From contig UICE01000007.1 in assembly GCA_900471815.1 (NCBI GenBank), positions 310,001-374,000 of the forward strand: a stretch of 64,000 nt of DNA. The letters are read 5' to 3'. The notes beneath the pieces were generated by a model, which had not been told where the DNA came from, searched no databases, and was given only the letters and a program-made list of their open reading frames with translations. The translations under genes were made by a program, and so were the position numbers. The stretch is from Hyphomicrobiales bacterium. Lineage in GTDB: Bacteria > Pseudomonadota > Alphaproteobacteria > Rhizobiales > Rhizobiaceae. How positions within the stretch are numbered: the first letter of the stretch is position 1; every line of letters starts with the position of its first letter. Of this stretch, positions 9,437 to 19,642 are shown one piece after another.

Positions 9437-10222
9437 ATGGAGTTCGGCGATCATCTGAAGCAATGGCGCTCGCACAGGCACCTGAGCCAGATGGACCTTG
9501 CCCTTGAGGCGGGCATTTCCTCCCGGCACTTGTCATTTCTTGAAACCGGACGTTCCCGGCCCTCGGAAGGCATGATCATCCGCATTTGCGAAGCGCTTGA
9601 CCTGCCTTACAGAATACAGAACGAGCTCTTCAGTGCTGCCGGTTTCGCGCCGCGTTATTTCTCGGCGGAGCGGGACGGACTGGCAGGATTGCCTGTTCTG
9701 GTCCGCGACACGCTGCATCTGATACTGACAAAACATGAACCATGGCCCGCCGTCGCTTTTGATGCCGACCACGATATTCTTGCTGCCAATGCGGGGTTTG
9801 CTGCTTTGGCGGGTGCGCTCGGCATATCGGTCGCGCCGGGAATAAACATTCTGGCGCTCGTGCTTGAGCCGGGTCCTGTACGGCAGGCAATGACCAACTG
9901 GCCGGAAGTTGCCCTGCTCTTCCTGAAAAGAGCGCGGAATGAAGCCCGTCTTTATGGGCCGAAAAGCGGTTTGGCGCAGCGCCTGGCGGTCTATGAAAAT
10001 GATACGGAGATTTCCGCTTTATTATGCAACGATGAAGGCGAGAGAAATCCACCGCCAATTATCACAGCCCGATTACGGCTTGGCGATACGGAGACAAATT
10101 GGATCACGACGCTTACGTCATTCGGTTCAGCGCAGGAGGTTTTGACGGAGGGAATTTTCATCGAGCAGTATTTTCCTGCCGATGATGCAACGCGCGCCAT
10201 TGCCGATAGTACGGGCCGCTGA
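9437..10222 (+). CDS. XRE-family regulator with MmyB-like ligand-binding domain
   Basis: This 261-residue protein has an N-terminal Cro/CI-type helix-turn-helix (about 6-63, with SQMDLALEAGISSRHLSFLETGR in two pieces). A C-terminal MmyB-like ligand-binding region (about 95-255) contains the family-like stretch PWPAVAFDADHDILAANAGF. Members of this group usually control a neighbouring divergent gene for an oxidoreductase or membrane protein in response to a small lipophilic ligand. The start at 9437 has AAGGAG six bases upstream; the ATG at 9432 is out of frame and too close to that site. The palindrome at 9374-9390 is the likely self-regulated operator. Confidence 0.85.
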   Translation: MEFGDHLKQWRSHRHLSQMDLALEAGISSRHLSFLETGRSRPSEGMIIRICEALDLPYRIQNELFSAAGFAPRYFSAERDGLAGLPVLVRDTLHLILTKHEPWPAVAFDADHDILAANAGFAALAGALGISVAPGINILALVLEPGPVRQAMTNWPEVALLFLKRARNEARLYGPKSGLAQRLAVYENDTEISALLCNDEGERNPPPIITARLRLGDTETNWITTLTSFGSAQEVLTEGIFIEQYFPADDATRAIADSTGR

Positions 10223-10282
10223 TCGTTCAGCGCATTGTCAGCTTGCCGGTGCAGATACACGCCTGAAACCAGGAGTGAGTTG

Positions 10283-10597
10283 ATGCATGTTTTGCTATTC
10301 GTGCTGGCCGTTACCACGGTGCTTGGAAGTATGATTGGCGCAATCCAGACGGGGGCCCAATTTTGGCAAGGTGGTTTGATCGGCGTGTTCGGCCTGTCTG
10401 CCATTGAGCTGTTCTACATCATCATGTCGGTCATTTATCCCAGTCTTGCCTCAAACCCGGTGTTGGCAATTATCGTGTTTCTTGTCGCTGTTGAATTTGC
10501 AGCGTCCCATGTGGTTTTAAACAGGAAGCAGACCGCCGGAGTGGCTGGTGGCGCATTGATGCTCACAACCATTTCCGGTGTGTTTCTCGCGGTATAG
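10283..10597 (+). CDS. small membrane protein of unknown function
   Basis: I do not recognise this 104-residue protein. It consists of three or four hydrophobic helices (about 3-25, 30-50, 60-78 and 84-103) joined by very short loops. The ATG at 10283 follows AGGAG closely; an upstream in-frame start would have no ribosome site. It lies 60 bases after the XRE regulator on the same strand and is probably cotranscribed. The regulator is thus flanked by two small membrane proteins. Confidence 0.6.
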   Translation: MHVLLFVLAVTTVLGSMIGAIQTGAQFWQGGLIGVFGLSAIELFYIIMSVIYPSLASNPVLAIIVFLVAVEFAASHVVLNRKQTAGVAGGALMLTTISGVFLAV

Positions 10598-10694
10598 ACA
10601 GGTCTTCAAATCGCGCTACCTATTGCCGGACTTGATTGTGACACAAGGTTCGGAAAAGCTTAGCTGCAAATGCTAGAGCAAGGATCTTGGCGAC

Positions 10695-10898
10695 ATGCGT
10701 ATCCGCGAATTGCAGGAAATTCGATATGACGAAAGGACAGCGACATTAAAGTTCTCTGGTCTGAATCCGTTCAAGAAACACAGGAGCGTCAGGGTTGTCA
10801 TTGACGATCCCGAAATGTTTCTCAACGCCATAAAGAAGGCGCTTGTCGATCCGGACGGCAGCAGTATTCCGCTTGATCCGACAGAGATTCAAAAATAA
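10695..10898 (+). CDS. 67-residue hypothetical protein
   Basis: This is a short soluble, charged protein of unknown function. Its start (MRIRELQEIRYDERTATLKF) and the stretch SVRVVIDDPEMFLNAIKKAL look like a folded alpha/beta unit, not random frame. There is no clear ribosome site beyond GGCGAC ahead of the ATG. It lies between the small membrane protein and the convergent aldo-keto reductase gene. Coding status rests on codon pattern alone. Confidence 0.45.
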   Translation: MRIRELQEIRYDERTATLKFSGLNPFKKHRSVRVVIDDPEMFLNAIKKALVDPDGSSIPLDPTEIQK

Positions 10899-10935
10899 GC
10901 AGGGGCGCTGATTGCCCAGCGCCCGCATTTGTCGT

Positions 10936-11934
<999 letters not shown>

Positions 11935-12069
11935 TTATCTCCTTTTACGCAATTCCTGACGGAAAACCGCTTCGCTGAAATTGCCTGGTGTGGTGAAGCA
12001 AACATAGGTCGTAAATTGCTGTTCGATAATTCGCTTAAAATTTCACAGCTTGTTCTATATTATAGATCA

Positions 12070-12960
12070 ATGGATCGTTCTCATTTGCCCCAACTCGCCA
12101 TTTTCACCACAGTCGCCGCCTGCGGTGGTTTTCGCGGTGCCGCCAAGGAGCTTCGCATTGCGCCTTCGGCGGTCAGTCATGCCATAGCCGCGCTGGAGCA
12201 ATCGCTGGGGGTTCGATTATTGACCCGTACCACGCGCAGCGTCGCCCTGACGGATGAAGGGGCGATGCTGCTGAAGCGCTTGAAGCCTGCCCTTGGTGAG
12301 ATCGACCTGGCGCTGGGTGCAGTTAAAGAAGCCAATAATCGTGTGGCAGGCAATCTGCGGCTCAGCGTACCGCCCTTCGCCGCGCATTGGCTGCTGGGTC
12401 CAAGACTCGCGGATTTTAGCCAGACCTATCCCGGAATCACGCTGGAATTGCGGGTGGAGGAACAATTCAATGATATCGTTGCCGCTGGCATGGATGCGGG
12501 CATGCGGCTTGGAGAGAGCCTGGAATCGGATATGATCGCTGTGCGCATGAGCGATACGATTTCTGGAAGTGTCGTTGCTACGCCGGACTATTTCAAACGC
12601 AATCCGGTGCCGTTACACCCGAGAGACTTGCTCAATCATCGCTGTATCCGCCGCCGGTTTTCCAGCGGCCAAGTCTATCGCTGGGAGTTTGAAAAAGGCG
12701 TGGAAGAAATCGTCCTTGATGTCGATGGCCCGCTTATTCTGGGTGATGACACGCTGGTTCTTGAAGCAGTGCTTGGCGGCGTGGGCATTGCTTTTCTTTT
12801 GGAGCATATGGTGCCCAAAGCAATTGCCGACGGGCGGCTGCAACGCGTTTTGGAGGATTGGTGCACGCCATTTCCCGGCGTCTATCTTTATTACCCTAGC
12901 CGCAGGCAAATGCGTCCGGCACTGCGCGCATTTATCGATTTCTTCAAATATACCGGTTGA
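12070..12960 (+). CDS. LysR-family transcriptional regulator
   Basis: This 296-residue regulator has an N-terminal winged helix-turn-helix (about 5-64, with AVSHAIAALEQSLGVRLLTR) and a periplasmic-binding-like effector domain (about 90-290). It is divergent from the aldo-keto reductase gene and probably regulates that gene and itself from the shared 135-base gap. The ATG at 12070 was chosen because it starts directly before the helix-turn-helix; earlier in-frame TTG codons add an unlikely tail. The effector is unknown. Confidence 0.9.
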   Translation: MDRSHLPQLAIFTTVAACGGFRGAAKELRIAPSAVSHAIAALEQSLGVRLLTRTTRSVALTDEGAMLLKRLKPALGEIDLALGAVKEANNRVAGNLRLSVPPFAAHWLLGPRLADFSQTYPGITLELRVEEQFNDIVAAGMDAGMRLGESLESDMIAVRMSDTISGSVVATPDYFKRNPVPLHPRDLLNHRCIRRRFSSGQVYRWEFEKGVEEIVLDVDGPLILGDDTLVLEAVLGGVGIAFLLEHMVPKAIADGRLQRVLEDWCTPFPGVYLYYPSRRQMRPALRAFIDFFKYTG

Positions 12961-13034
12961 GCGGTCTTTCCTTCCGTAACCGAAATACAATAGGGTGCTG
13001 ACCGCCTATCGGGCCGGTCATAGAAGGAGTTTGC

Positions 13035-14021
13035 ATGTTTCGCTGGGGTATTCTGTCTACTGCCAAAATTGGCGTCACCGTGGTTATTCCCGCCATTTGC
13101 GATGCGGAAAATTCGGTTCTATCGGCCGTTGCCAGCCGTGACTTGTCGAAAGCACGCGCGGTGGCGGATCGTTTTGGCGCTCCCCATGCATTCGGCTCCT
13201 ACGAGGAAATGCTCGCCTCCAAGGATATTGACGGCGTCTATATTCCCTTGCCGACCTCGCAGCATGTCGAATGGTCGTTGAAGGCAGCCGAAGCTGGAAA
13301 GCATGTCCTGTGCGAAAAGCCGATTTCGCTGCATGCCGATCAGATCGCCGCCTTGCAGCATGCCCGCGATACGCATGACGTCTTGATTTCAGAAGCCTTC
13401 ATGGTCACCTATCATCCGCAATGGCTGAAAGTTCGTGAGTTGGTGCAGGGTGGAGCCATCGGAACCTTGCGTCGGGTTCAGGCAGCGTTCACCTATTTCA
13501 ACAAGGATGCGGGCAATATGCGCAATCAGCTATCGCTGGGTGGCGGTGCCTTGCCCGATATTGGTGTCTATCCGACTGTTGTCACGCGTTTCGTCACCGG
13601 CAAGGAGCCGCTTCGGGTTAGCGCCACAGTCGAGCGCGACCCGGATTTCGGCACGGATCGCTATGCCAGCGTCCGTGCTGATTTTGATGGTTTTGAACTG
13701 AGTTTCTATGTCGGGACCCAGCTTGCGTCGCGCCAGTCCATCGTTTTTCATGGCGACAAGGGCTATATCGAGGTCCTGGCGCCGTTCAACACAGGCAAGT
13801 ATGACCACGCAAAGGTTTGGCTGCATAACGCGGCACATGACGGTGCGCAGGAATTCAACTTTGGTGGCGTCAACCACTACAGGTTGCAGGTCGAGGCATT
13901 TGCCCGCGAGGCCCAAGGCGAGAAGGCCGGTGTGTTTTCGCTGGAAGATTCGGTACGGAATCAAAAGCTCATTGATGCCGTTTATCGCTCCGACAAGAGC
14001 GGCAAGTGGGAAACCGTCTGA
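13035..14021 (+). CDS. Gfo/Idh/MocA-family oxidoreductase
   Basis: This 328-residue NAD(P)-dependent sugar-type dehydrogenase has an N-terminal Rossmann domain ([13 protein letters not shown]) and the family signature CEKP with Glu94-Lys95-Pro96. The C-terminal alpha/beta domain carries [12 protein letters not shown]. Relatives oxidise or reduce cyclic polyols, sugars or diols (dimeric dihydrodiol dehydrogenase-like). The gene has its own ribosome site (AAGGAG) and sits 74 bases after the LysR gene on the same strand, so readthrough is possible. The substrate is unknown. Confidence 0.88.
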   Translation: MFRWGILSTAKIGVTVVIPAICDAENSVLSAVASRDLSKARAVADRFGAPHAFGSYEEMLASKDIDGVYIPLPTSQHVEWSLKAAEAGKHVLCEKPISLHADQIAALQHARDTHDVLISEAFMVTYHPQWLKVRELVQGGAIGTLRRVQAAFTYFNKDAGNMRNQLSLGGGALPDIGVYPTVVTRFVTGKEPLRVSATVERDPDFGTDRYASVRADFDGFELSFYVGTQLASRQSIVFHGDKGYIEVLAPFNTGKYDHAKVWLHNAAHDGAQEFNFGGVNHYRLQVEAFAREAQGEKAGVFSLEDSVRNQKLIDAVYRSDKSGKWETV

Positions 14022-14113
14022 CGACTCTTATAAGTATCCGCATAAAACGGGCTGAAAACCCCATTTTATGTGTCTTTTTGGGCTATTAAGGGTGTAAATT
14101 GCACTGCTTCTTA

Positions 14114-14145
14114 CTTGCATGGCAATTTACCCCTTCTTATATAGC
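14114..14145 (+). promoter_or_regulatory. RpoH (sigma-32 type) heat-shock promoter of dnaK
   Basis: CTTG at 14114-14117 and CTTATATAG at 14136-14144 are separated by 18 bases. This agrees closely with the alphaproteobacterial RpoH consensus CTTG-N17/18-CYTATNT. Transcription would start near 14152, leaving a leader of about 110 bases before dnaK. Confidence 0.75.
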
Positions 14146-14174
14146 CCTCAACACTGTAAGGAACTGCCCGCCCC

Positions 14175-14242
14175 GGCAGCCCTGATTTTGTTAAACCCTA
14201 GGGGCTGCCCGTATGGAATGCTCGGCAGAGGTCCCGGCAGCC
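14175..14242 (+). promoter_or_regulatory. dnaK leader with two alternative hairpins
   Basis: GGCAGCCC (14175-14182) can pair with GGGCTGCC (14202-14209). A second copy, GGCAGCC (14236-14242), can pair with the same central segment. The two hairpins exclude each other, and the downstream one ends nine bases before the GGAG ribosome site of dnaK. This geometry could allow temperature- or translation-dependent switching, but it is only an inference from base pairing. Confidence 0.4.
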
Positions 14243-14261
14243 TGCTGAATGGAGAAGAGTA

Positions 14262-16181
14262 ATGGCTAAAGTTATCGGTATTGATCTGGGTACGACCAAT
14301 TCCTGCGTTTCCGTTATGGACGGCAAGAGCGCGAAGGTCATCGAAAATGCAGAAGGTGCACGTACAACGCCTTCGATCATCGCTTTTACGGATAGTGATG
14401 AGCGCCTTGCTGGCCAGCCGGCCAAGCGTCAGGCTGTAACAAATCCGGAAGGAACCGTTTTTGCGGTCAAGCGCCTTATCGGCCGCCGCTACGAAGACCC
14501 GACTGTTGCCAAGGACAAGAAGCTTGTTCCTTATGAAATCGTCAAAGGCGATAATGGCGACGCTTGGGTAGAAGTGCACAAGAAGAAGTATTCGCCTTCG
14601 CAGATCTCCGCAATGATCCTGCAGAAGATGAAAGAAACAGCCGAAGCCTATCTGGGCGAAAAGGTTGAAAAGGCCGTTATCACCGTTCCGGCTTACTTTA
14701 ACGATGCCCAGCGTCAGGCAACCAAGGATGCCGGTAAGATTGCCGGTCTTGAAGTTCTGCGTATCATCAACGAACCGACTGCTGCTGCTCTGGCCTATGG
14801 CCTCGACAAGAAGGAAGGCAAGACCATTGCCGTCTACGATCTTGGCGGTGGTACATTCGACGTATCCGTTCTGGAAATCGGCGATGGTGTCTTCGAAGTT
14901 AAGTCCACCAATGGCGATACATTCCTTGGCGGTGAAGATTTCGACATGCGTCTCGTTGAATATTTCGCAGCCGAGTTCAAGAAGGAACAGGGCATCGACC
15001 TGAAGAACGACAAGCTTGCTTTGCAGCGCCTCAAGGAAGCTGCCGAAAAGGCCAAGATCGAGCTTTCCTCGTCGCAGCAGACTGAAATCAACCTGCCATT
15101 CATTACGGCAGATGCTTCGGGTCCAAAGCACTTGACCATGAAGCTGTCGCGTTCGAAGTTCGAAAGCCTCGTTGACGATCTGGTCCAGCGCACGGTTGAG
15201 CCATGCAAGGCCGCGCTCAAGGATGCAGGCCTCAAGGCTGGCGAAATCGATGAAGTGGTCCTCGTCGGCGGTATGACCCGCATGCCGAAGATCCAGGAAA
15301 TCGTCAAAGCCTTCTTCGGCAAGGAACCACACAAGGGTGTGAATCCGGACGAAGTTGTGGCCATGGGTGCTGCCATTCAGGCTGGCGTTCTGCAGGGCGA
15401 CGTCAAGGACGTTCTTTTGCTCGACGTAACGCCATTGTCACTCGGCATCGAAACACTTGGCGGCGTGTTCACACGTCTGATCGAACGCAACACCACGATC
15501 CCTACCAAGAAGTCGCAGACTTTCTCCACGGCTGAAGACAATCAGTCCGCCGTGACGATCCGCGTCTTCCAGGGCGAGCGTGAAATGGCTGCCGACAACA
15601 AGTCGCTTGGCCAGTTCGATCTCGTTGGTATTCCGCCAGCACCACGCGGCATTCCGCAGATCGAAGTCGGTTTCGACATTGATGCGAACGGTATTGTCAA
15701 CGTTTCCGCCAAGGACAAGGGCACTGGCAAGGAACATCAGATCCGTATTCAGGCATCGGGCGGTCTGTCTGACGCCGATATCGAGAAGATGGTCAAGGAC
15801 GCCGAGGCCAATGCCGAGAGCGACAAGAAGCGCCGCGAGGCCGTTGAGTCGAAGAACCAGGCTGAAGCTCTGATCCATTCGACTGAAAAGTCGCTGAAGG
15901 ATTATGGCGATAAGGTTTCGGCTGAAGACAAGGGCTCCATTGAGACCGCCCTTGCCGAGCTGAAGACTGCTGTCGAAGGCGATGACGCTGAAGACATCAA
16001 GGCCAAGACGCAAGTTCTTGCCGAAGTTTCGATGAAACTTGGTCAGGCCATGTATGAAGCCTCACAGGCTGCGGAAGCTGGCGAAGGTGCTGAAGCCGAT
16101 GCGACTGCAAAGGCAGATGATGATGTTGTCGATGCCGATTTCGAAGAGATCGACGAAGACGGCAAGAAGAAGTCTGCCTGA
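14262..16181 (+). CDS. dnaK: molecular chaperone DnaK (Hsp70)
   Basis: This 639-residue Hsp70 has the actin-like ATPase domain (1 to about 385) with [15 protein letters not shown], the [17 protein letters not shown] phosphate loop and [13 protein letters not shown]. The substrate-binding beta sandwich and helical lid follow, ending with an acidic tail ([14 protein letters not shown]). It folds and protects proteins together with DnaJ and GrpE. The RpoH promoter upstream makes it heat inducible, and a terminator at 16204 separates it from dnaJ 300 bases downstream. A 394-codon frame on the opposite strand (14148-15332) is a codon-bias shadow. Confidence 0.99.
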   Translation: MAKVIGIDLGTTNSCVSVMDGKSAKVIENAEGARTTPSIIAFTDSDERLAGQPAKRQAVTNPEGTVFAVKRLIGRRYEDPTVAKDKKLVPYEIVKGDNGDAWVEVHKKKYSPSQISAMILQKMKETAEAYLGEKVEKAVITVPAYFNDAQRQATKDAGKIAGLEVLRIINEPTAAALAYGLDKKEGKTIAVYDLGGGTFDVSVLEIGDGVFEVKSTNGDTFLGGEDFDMRLVEYFAAEFKKEQGIDLKNDKLALQRLKEAAEKAKIELSSSQQTEINLPFITADASGPKHLTMKLSRSKFESLVDDLVQRTVEPCKAALKDAGLKAGEIDEVVLVGGMTRMPKIQEIVKAFFGKEPHKGVNPDEVVAMGAAIQAGVLQGDVKDVLLLDVTPLSLGIETLGGVFTRLIERNTTIPTKKSQTFSTAEDNQSAVTIRVFQGEREMAADNKSLGQFDLVGIPPAPRGIPQIEVGFDIDANGIVNVSAKDKGTGKEHQIRIQASGGLSDADIEKMVKDAEANAESDKKRREAVESKNQAEALIHSTEKSLKDYGDKVSAEDKGSIETALAELKTAVEGDDAEDIKAKTQVLAEVSMKLGQAMYEASQAAEAGEGAEADATAKADDDVVDADFEEIDEDGKKKSA

Positions 16182-16203
16182 TCCTAACGTCCTGCGTTTA
16201 ACG

Positions 16204-16234
16204 AAAAGCCCGGCCATTGAGCCGGGCTTTTTGT
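16204..16234 (+). terminator. rho-independent terminator after dnaK
   Basis: An eleven-base-pair stem (AAAAGCCCGGC at 16204-16214 with GCCGGGCTTTT at 16221-16231) is followed by more T residues 22 bases after the dnaK stop. Most dnaK transcripts should end here, so dnaJ needs readthrough or its own promoter in the remaining 250-base gap. Confidence 0.9.
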
Positions 16235-16481
16235 TTGCTCGGCGGTCAAGCTGGAACGGCCTTCGAAGTTCAAGAAAATTTTGGTCGTTCGATTTGCCGC
16301 GTTATTGATTGGCAGGCTTGGCGCAGATTGTTGCCACATAAACGCTTTAAACAGCAAATATGCGCCATTTGATTAGAATCAATGTAAGTTAACTATGGCA
16401 TTTACGGTCGTGAGCACCTAAATACCGCTCTTAAACGAGCTTCTGCGGAAGTTCTGGCGATCCCATGGAACGAGTATTTGG

Positions 16482-17612
16482 ATGAAGGCTGACTATTACG
16501 AAACCCTCGGCGTAGGCAAAGGCGCTGATGAGAAAGAGCTGAAGAGCGCTTTCCGTAAACTGGCAATGCAATTCCACCCTGACAAGAATCCGGGCGATGC
16601 CAATGCCGAGCACAAGTTCAAGGAAATCGGCGAAGCCTATGAAACGCTGAAAGATCCGCAAAAGCGCGCGGCCTATGATCGCTTCGGTCACGCTGCCTTT
16701 GAAAATGGCGGCATGGGCGGCGGCGGTTTCGGTGGCGGCGGTAGCGGTGGCTTTGCCGACATATTTGAAGACATTTTTGGCGAGATGATGGGCGGCGGAC
16801 GCCAGCGCCGTTCCGGTGGCCGCGAGCGTGGTGCGGACCTGCGCTACAATATGGAAATCACGCTTGAAGAAGCCTATGCAGGCAAGACGGCGCAAATCCA
16901 TGTCCCGACATCGATTACTTGCGACGAATGCTCCGGCAGTGGTGCCAAGCCCGGCACGCAACCGGTCACATGCGGCACTTGTAGCGGTTCCGGCCGCGTG
17001 CGTGCAGCTCAGGGTTTCTTTTCCATTGAACGCACCTGCCCGACCTGTCATGGCCGCGGCCAGATCATCAAGGACCCTTGCCCGAAATGCAGCGGCCAGG
17101 GACGTATCACCGAAGAGCGTTCTCTCTCGGTCAATATTCCAGCCGGCATTGAAGATGGAACACGCATTCGCCTCACGGGTGAGGGCGAGGCAGGACTTCG
17201 CGGCGGCCCCTCAGGCGATCTTTATATTTTCCTCTCGCTGAAGCCACATGAATTCTTCCAGCGCGATGGTGCCGATCTTTATTGCAAAGTCCCGATCTCG
17301 ATGACTACAGCCGCGCTTGGCGGACAGTTCGAGGTGGCGACACTGGACGGCACCCAGACGCGCGTCAAGATTCCAGATGGTACGCAAAACGCCAAGCAGT
17401 TCCGCCTGAAAGGCAAAGGCATGCCGGTTCTACGGCAACCCGCCATGGGCGATCTCTATATTCAGATCGCAATTGAAACCCCGCAAAACCTCAACAAGAA
17501 GCAGCGCGAATTGCTGGAAGAATTCGAACGCGTTTCTTCGCAGGACAATAGCCCGCAATCGACGGGCTTCTTTTCCCGCATGAAGGATTTCTTTGAGGGG
17601 TTGAGCGAGTAG
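16482..17612 (+). CDS. dnaJ: chaperone protein DnaJ (Hsp40)
   Basis: This 376-residue full-length type I DnaJ stimulates DnaK ATPase and delivers substrates. The J-domain holds the HPD motif at residues 32-34. The Gly/Phe-rich linker follows (about 75-100), then four CxxCxGxG zinc-finger repeats ([32 protein letters not shown]) and the C-terminal peptide-binding domains. The ribosome site is weak, which fits its lower need compared with DnaK. A small inverted repeat TGATT-AG-AATCA lies at 16370-16381 in the upstream gap. Confidence 0.98.
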   Translation: MKADYYETLGVGKGADEKELKSAFRKLAMQFHPDKNPGDANAEHKFKEIGEAYETLKDPQKRAAYDRFGHAAFENGGMGGGGFGGGGSGGFADIFEDIFGEMMGGGRQRRSGGRERGADLRYNMEITLEEAYAGKTAQIHVPTSITCDECSGSGAKPGTQPVTCGTCSGSGRVRAAQGFFSIERTCPTCHGRGQIIKDPCPKCSGQGRITEERSLSVNIPAGIEDGTRIRLTGEGEAGLRGGPSGDLYIFLSLKPHEFFQRDGADLYCKVPISMTTAALGGQFEVATLDGTQTRVKIPDGTQNAKQFRLKGKGMPVLRQPAMGDLYIQIAIETPQNLNKKQRELLEEFERVSSQDNSPQSTGFFSRMKDFFEGLSE

Positions 17613-17695
17613 TTTATTGAGTTTTTCGCAAGTTGCAGCCTTGCATCTATCGTCGGTTGCGTCATAAATTGTTCTTGCTGCGACGGAGGAATGGC

Positions 17696-18292
17696 ATGTC
17701 ACGACCACTGGGCAAGAAGTTTGCCGAAAAATTCGGCGAGGAAATTCGCTTCTTCAAGGGTTGGATGCACGGGCCGAAGGCTGTCGGGTCAATTTTGCCG
17801 ACAAGTTCTGTCACGGCTCGCCGCATGGCAAGCGTCATCAATCCGCATTCCGGCCTTCCTGTGCTGGAGTTGGGGCCGGGCACGGGCGTTATCACCAAAG
17901 CCATTTTGAAGCGCGGTGTAGAGCCATCCGACCTTTACTGCGTTGAATATTCAGCGGATTTTGCTGAACATTTGCGAGAAGATTTTCCTGGTGTGAACAT
18001 TATCGAAGGCGATGCTTTCGATCTGGATACGACCCTTGGCGACAAGCGTGACCAGAAGTTTGATTCAGTCATTTCGGCGGTGCCCTTGTTGAACTTCCCC
18101 GTCGGCGACCGCGTTAAAATCATCGAAGATCTGTTGCGCCGTATCCCTCATGGCCGCCCGGTCGTTCAGATCACCTATGGCCCCATGTCGCCTGTTCCTG
18201 CTGGACGCGGTAATTACAAGGTCGAACATCTCGACTTCATTATCCGCAATGTGCCGCCAGCCCGGCTTTGGGTGTATCGGCGCGCCGATTAG
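17696..18292 (+). CDS. pmtA: phosphatidylethanolamine N-methyltransferase, PmtA type
   Basis: This 198-residue soluble S-adenosylmethionine-dependent methyltransferase has motif I ELGPGTG at residues 58-64, preceded by the amphipathic N-terminal part. Length, the start FFKGWMHGPKAVGSILPTSS and the end VPPARLWVYRR agree with rhizobial/Brucella PmtA. That enzyme methylates phosphatidylethanolamine stepwise towards phosphatidylcholine at the inner membrane face. The ATG at 17696 follows GGAGGA. An ATG five bases earlier is in another frame and directly abuts the ribosome site. It lies 83 bases after dnaJ on the same strand. Confidence 0.85.
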   Translation: MSRPLGKKFAEKFGEEIRFFKGWMHGPKAVGSILPTSSVTARRMASVINPHSGLPVLELGPGTGVITKAILKRGVEPSDLYCVEYSADFAEHLREDFPGVNIIEGDAFDLDTTLGDKRDQKFDSVISAVPLLNFPVGDRVKIIEDLLRRIPHGRPVVQITYGPMSPVPAGRGNYKVEHLDFIIRNVPPARLWVYRRAD

Positions 18293-18354
18293 GTTCTTTC
18301 CTGTTGGCCGTTTCTGTGCGATTGGAATACGATCAACAGAAAAGGTGATTTGTC

Positions 18355-19065
18355 ATGACGAATGCGGCTTTGCGCGAGCGCCTGATCGTGGGCCTTGATG
18401 TGCCTACGGTTGAAGTGGCCAATGAGGTTGTCGGCGAACTTGGCGATATGGTGACCTTCTATAAAATCGGCTATCAGCTGGTATTTGCCGGGGGATTGGA
18501 TTTTGCATCTGACCTGGTCCGGTCGGGCAAAAAAGTCTTTCTGGATATGAAGCTTCTCGATATCGACAATACTGTCGCCAAGGGCGTCGAGAATATTGTT
18601 AAAATGGGCGTGTCGATGCTCACCTTGCATGCTTATCCGAAGGCCATGAGGGCAGCGGTCGAAGCAGCGCACGGATCGGATCTGTGCTTGCTCGGTGTCA
18701 CTGTTCTGACTTCGATGGATGGGCAAGACCTCATTGAGGCCGGTTACGCCGACAGTCCCGAAGCTCTTGTTCTAAAGCGCGCAAAACAGGCCGCCGACGC
18801 CGGCATGGGCGGCATTGTGTGCTCTGCCGCCGAAGCATCGGGCGTACGCGAGATTGTCGGGCCGAAACTCAATATTGTGACACCGGGTATCCGCCCGGCA
18901 GGTGCGGATGTTGGAGACCAAAAACGGGTAATGACACCTGCGGATGCGCTTCGTGGCGGGGCGACACATCTTGTGGTCGGGCGTCCAATTATTGCCGCGC
19001 AAGATCGGCGTTCAGCGGCTGAATCGATATTGAGCGAAATGGCAAACGGATTTGCGCCAGCATAA
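18355..19065 (+). CDS. pyrF: orotidine 5'-phosphate decarboxylase
   Basis: This 236-residue TIM-barrel enzyme converts orotidine monophosphate to UMP, the last step of pyrimidine synthesis. The catalytic set D-x-K-x-x-D lies at Asp64, Lys66 and Asp69 ([10 protein letters not shown]), with the substrate Asp15 in GLDVP. The C-terminal phosphate-binding segment (VVGRPI) is present. The length is typical of the bacterial group I enzyme. It follows pmtA by 62 bases, and the next gene lies 103 bases downstream. Confidence 0.97.
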   Translation: MTNAALRERLIVGLDVPTVEVANEVVGELGDMVTFYKIGYQLVFAGGLDFASDLVRSGKKVFLDMKLLDIDNTVAKGVENIVKMGVSMLTLHAYPKAMRAAVEAAHGSDLCLLGVTVLTSMDGQDLIEAGYADSPEALVLKRAKQAADAGMGGIVCSAAEASGVREIVGPKLNIVTPGIRPAGADVGDQKRVMTPADALRGGATHLVVGRPIIAAQDRRSAAESILSEMANGFAPA

Positions 19066-19168
19066 GCTCGATTAGGATGGGATGTGATTCTCAAATCGAG
19101 CCAATGGCTGAAAATGAGAGCACGGTCTCAAGCTGTAAGAGTAACCAATTGCAAAAGGTAGAGGGACT

Positions 19169-19456
19169 ATGGCCAAGGGATATTGGATAGCACGTGTCGA
19201 CGTTCGGGATGCTGAACGGTACAAGGATTACGTCTCGACGGCAAAACCGGCCTTTGAAAAGTTTGGCGCCAATTTCCTGGCACGGGGCGGTCCATTTCAC
19301 ACATTGGAAGGGCAAGCCCGTGGCCGCAATGTCGTGATCGAGTTTCCGTCGGTCCAAGCAGCATTAGATTGTTACAATTCGCCGGAATATCAGGCGGCTA
19401 AAGCAATTCGGCAAAGCGTAGCTGATGCTGAAATGCTGATTGTCGAGGGCGCTTGA
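19169..19456 (+). CDS. DUF1330 domain protein
   Basis: This 95-residue protein covers a single DUF1330 domain of the dimeric ferredoxin-like fold, recognised by KGYWIARVDVRDAERYKDY and VIEFPSVQAALDCYNSPEYQ-type spacing. The function of the family is unknown; members are small cytosolic dimers. An AGAGGGA site precedes the ATG. The pyrF-DUF1330 order occurs in related bacteria as far as I recall. A terminator-like hairpin follows at 19497. Confidence 0.85.
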   Translation: MAKGYWIARVDVRDAERYKDYVSTAKPAFEKFGANFLARGGPFHTLEGQARGRNVVIEFPSVQAALDCYNSPEYQAAKAIRQSVADAEMLIVEGA

Positions 19457-19496
19457 AACTTTAGCTAATAATTTCAATGGTTTCCGGCCATACCGG

Positions 19497-19529
19497 GCTA
19501 AGGCATTTTTATCCGGCCTTAGCTGTTTG
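19497..19529 (+). terminator. terminator-like hairpin after the DUF1330 gene
   Basis: GCTAAGGC (19497-19504) pairs with GCCTTAGC (19516-19523) across an eleven-base T-rich loop, followed by TGTTTGTT. It would end the pyrF-DUF1330 transcript. Confidence 0.6.
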
Positions 19530-19642
19530 TTGCATTGCAATATTACCAAAACCGGATAGGCTCACTGATCAATCAAGAACTTTTTCACCTGTGAGTGAGA
19601 TGCTCTTTAGGTTGCAGTTGTGCTGATGGATCGGACGGTGGA

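Noticed and set aside
14148-15332. 394-codon open frame on the strand opposite dnaK
   Set aside because: It mirrors dnaK exactly, has no ribosome site, and long antisense frames are a known effect of dnaK codon bias.
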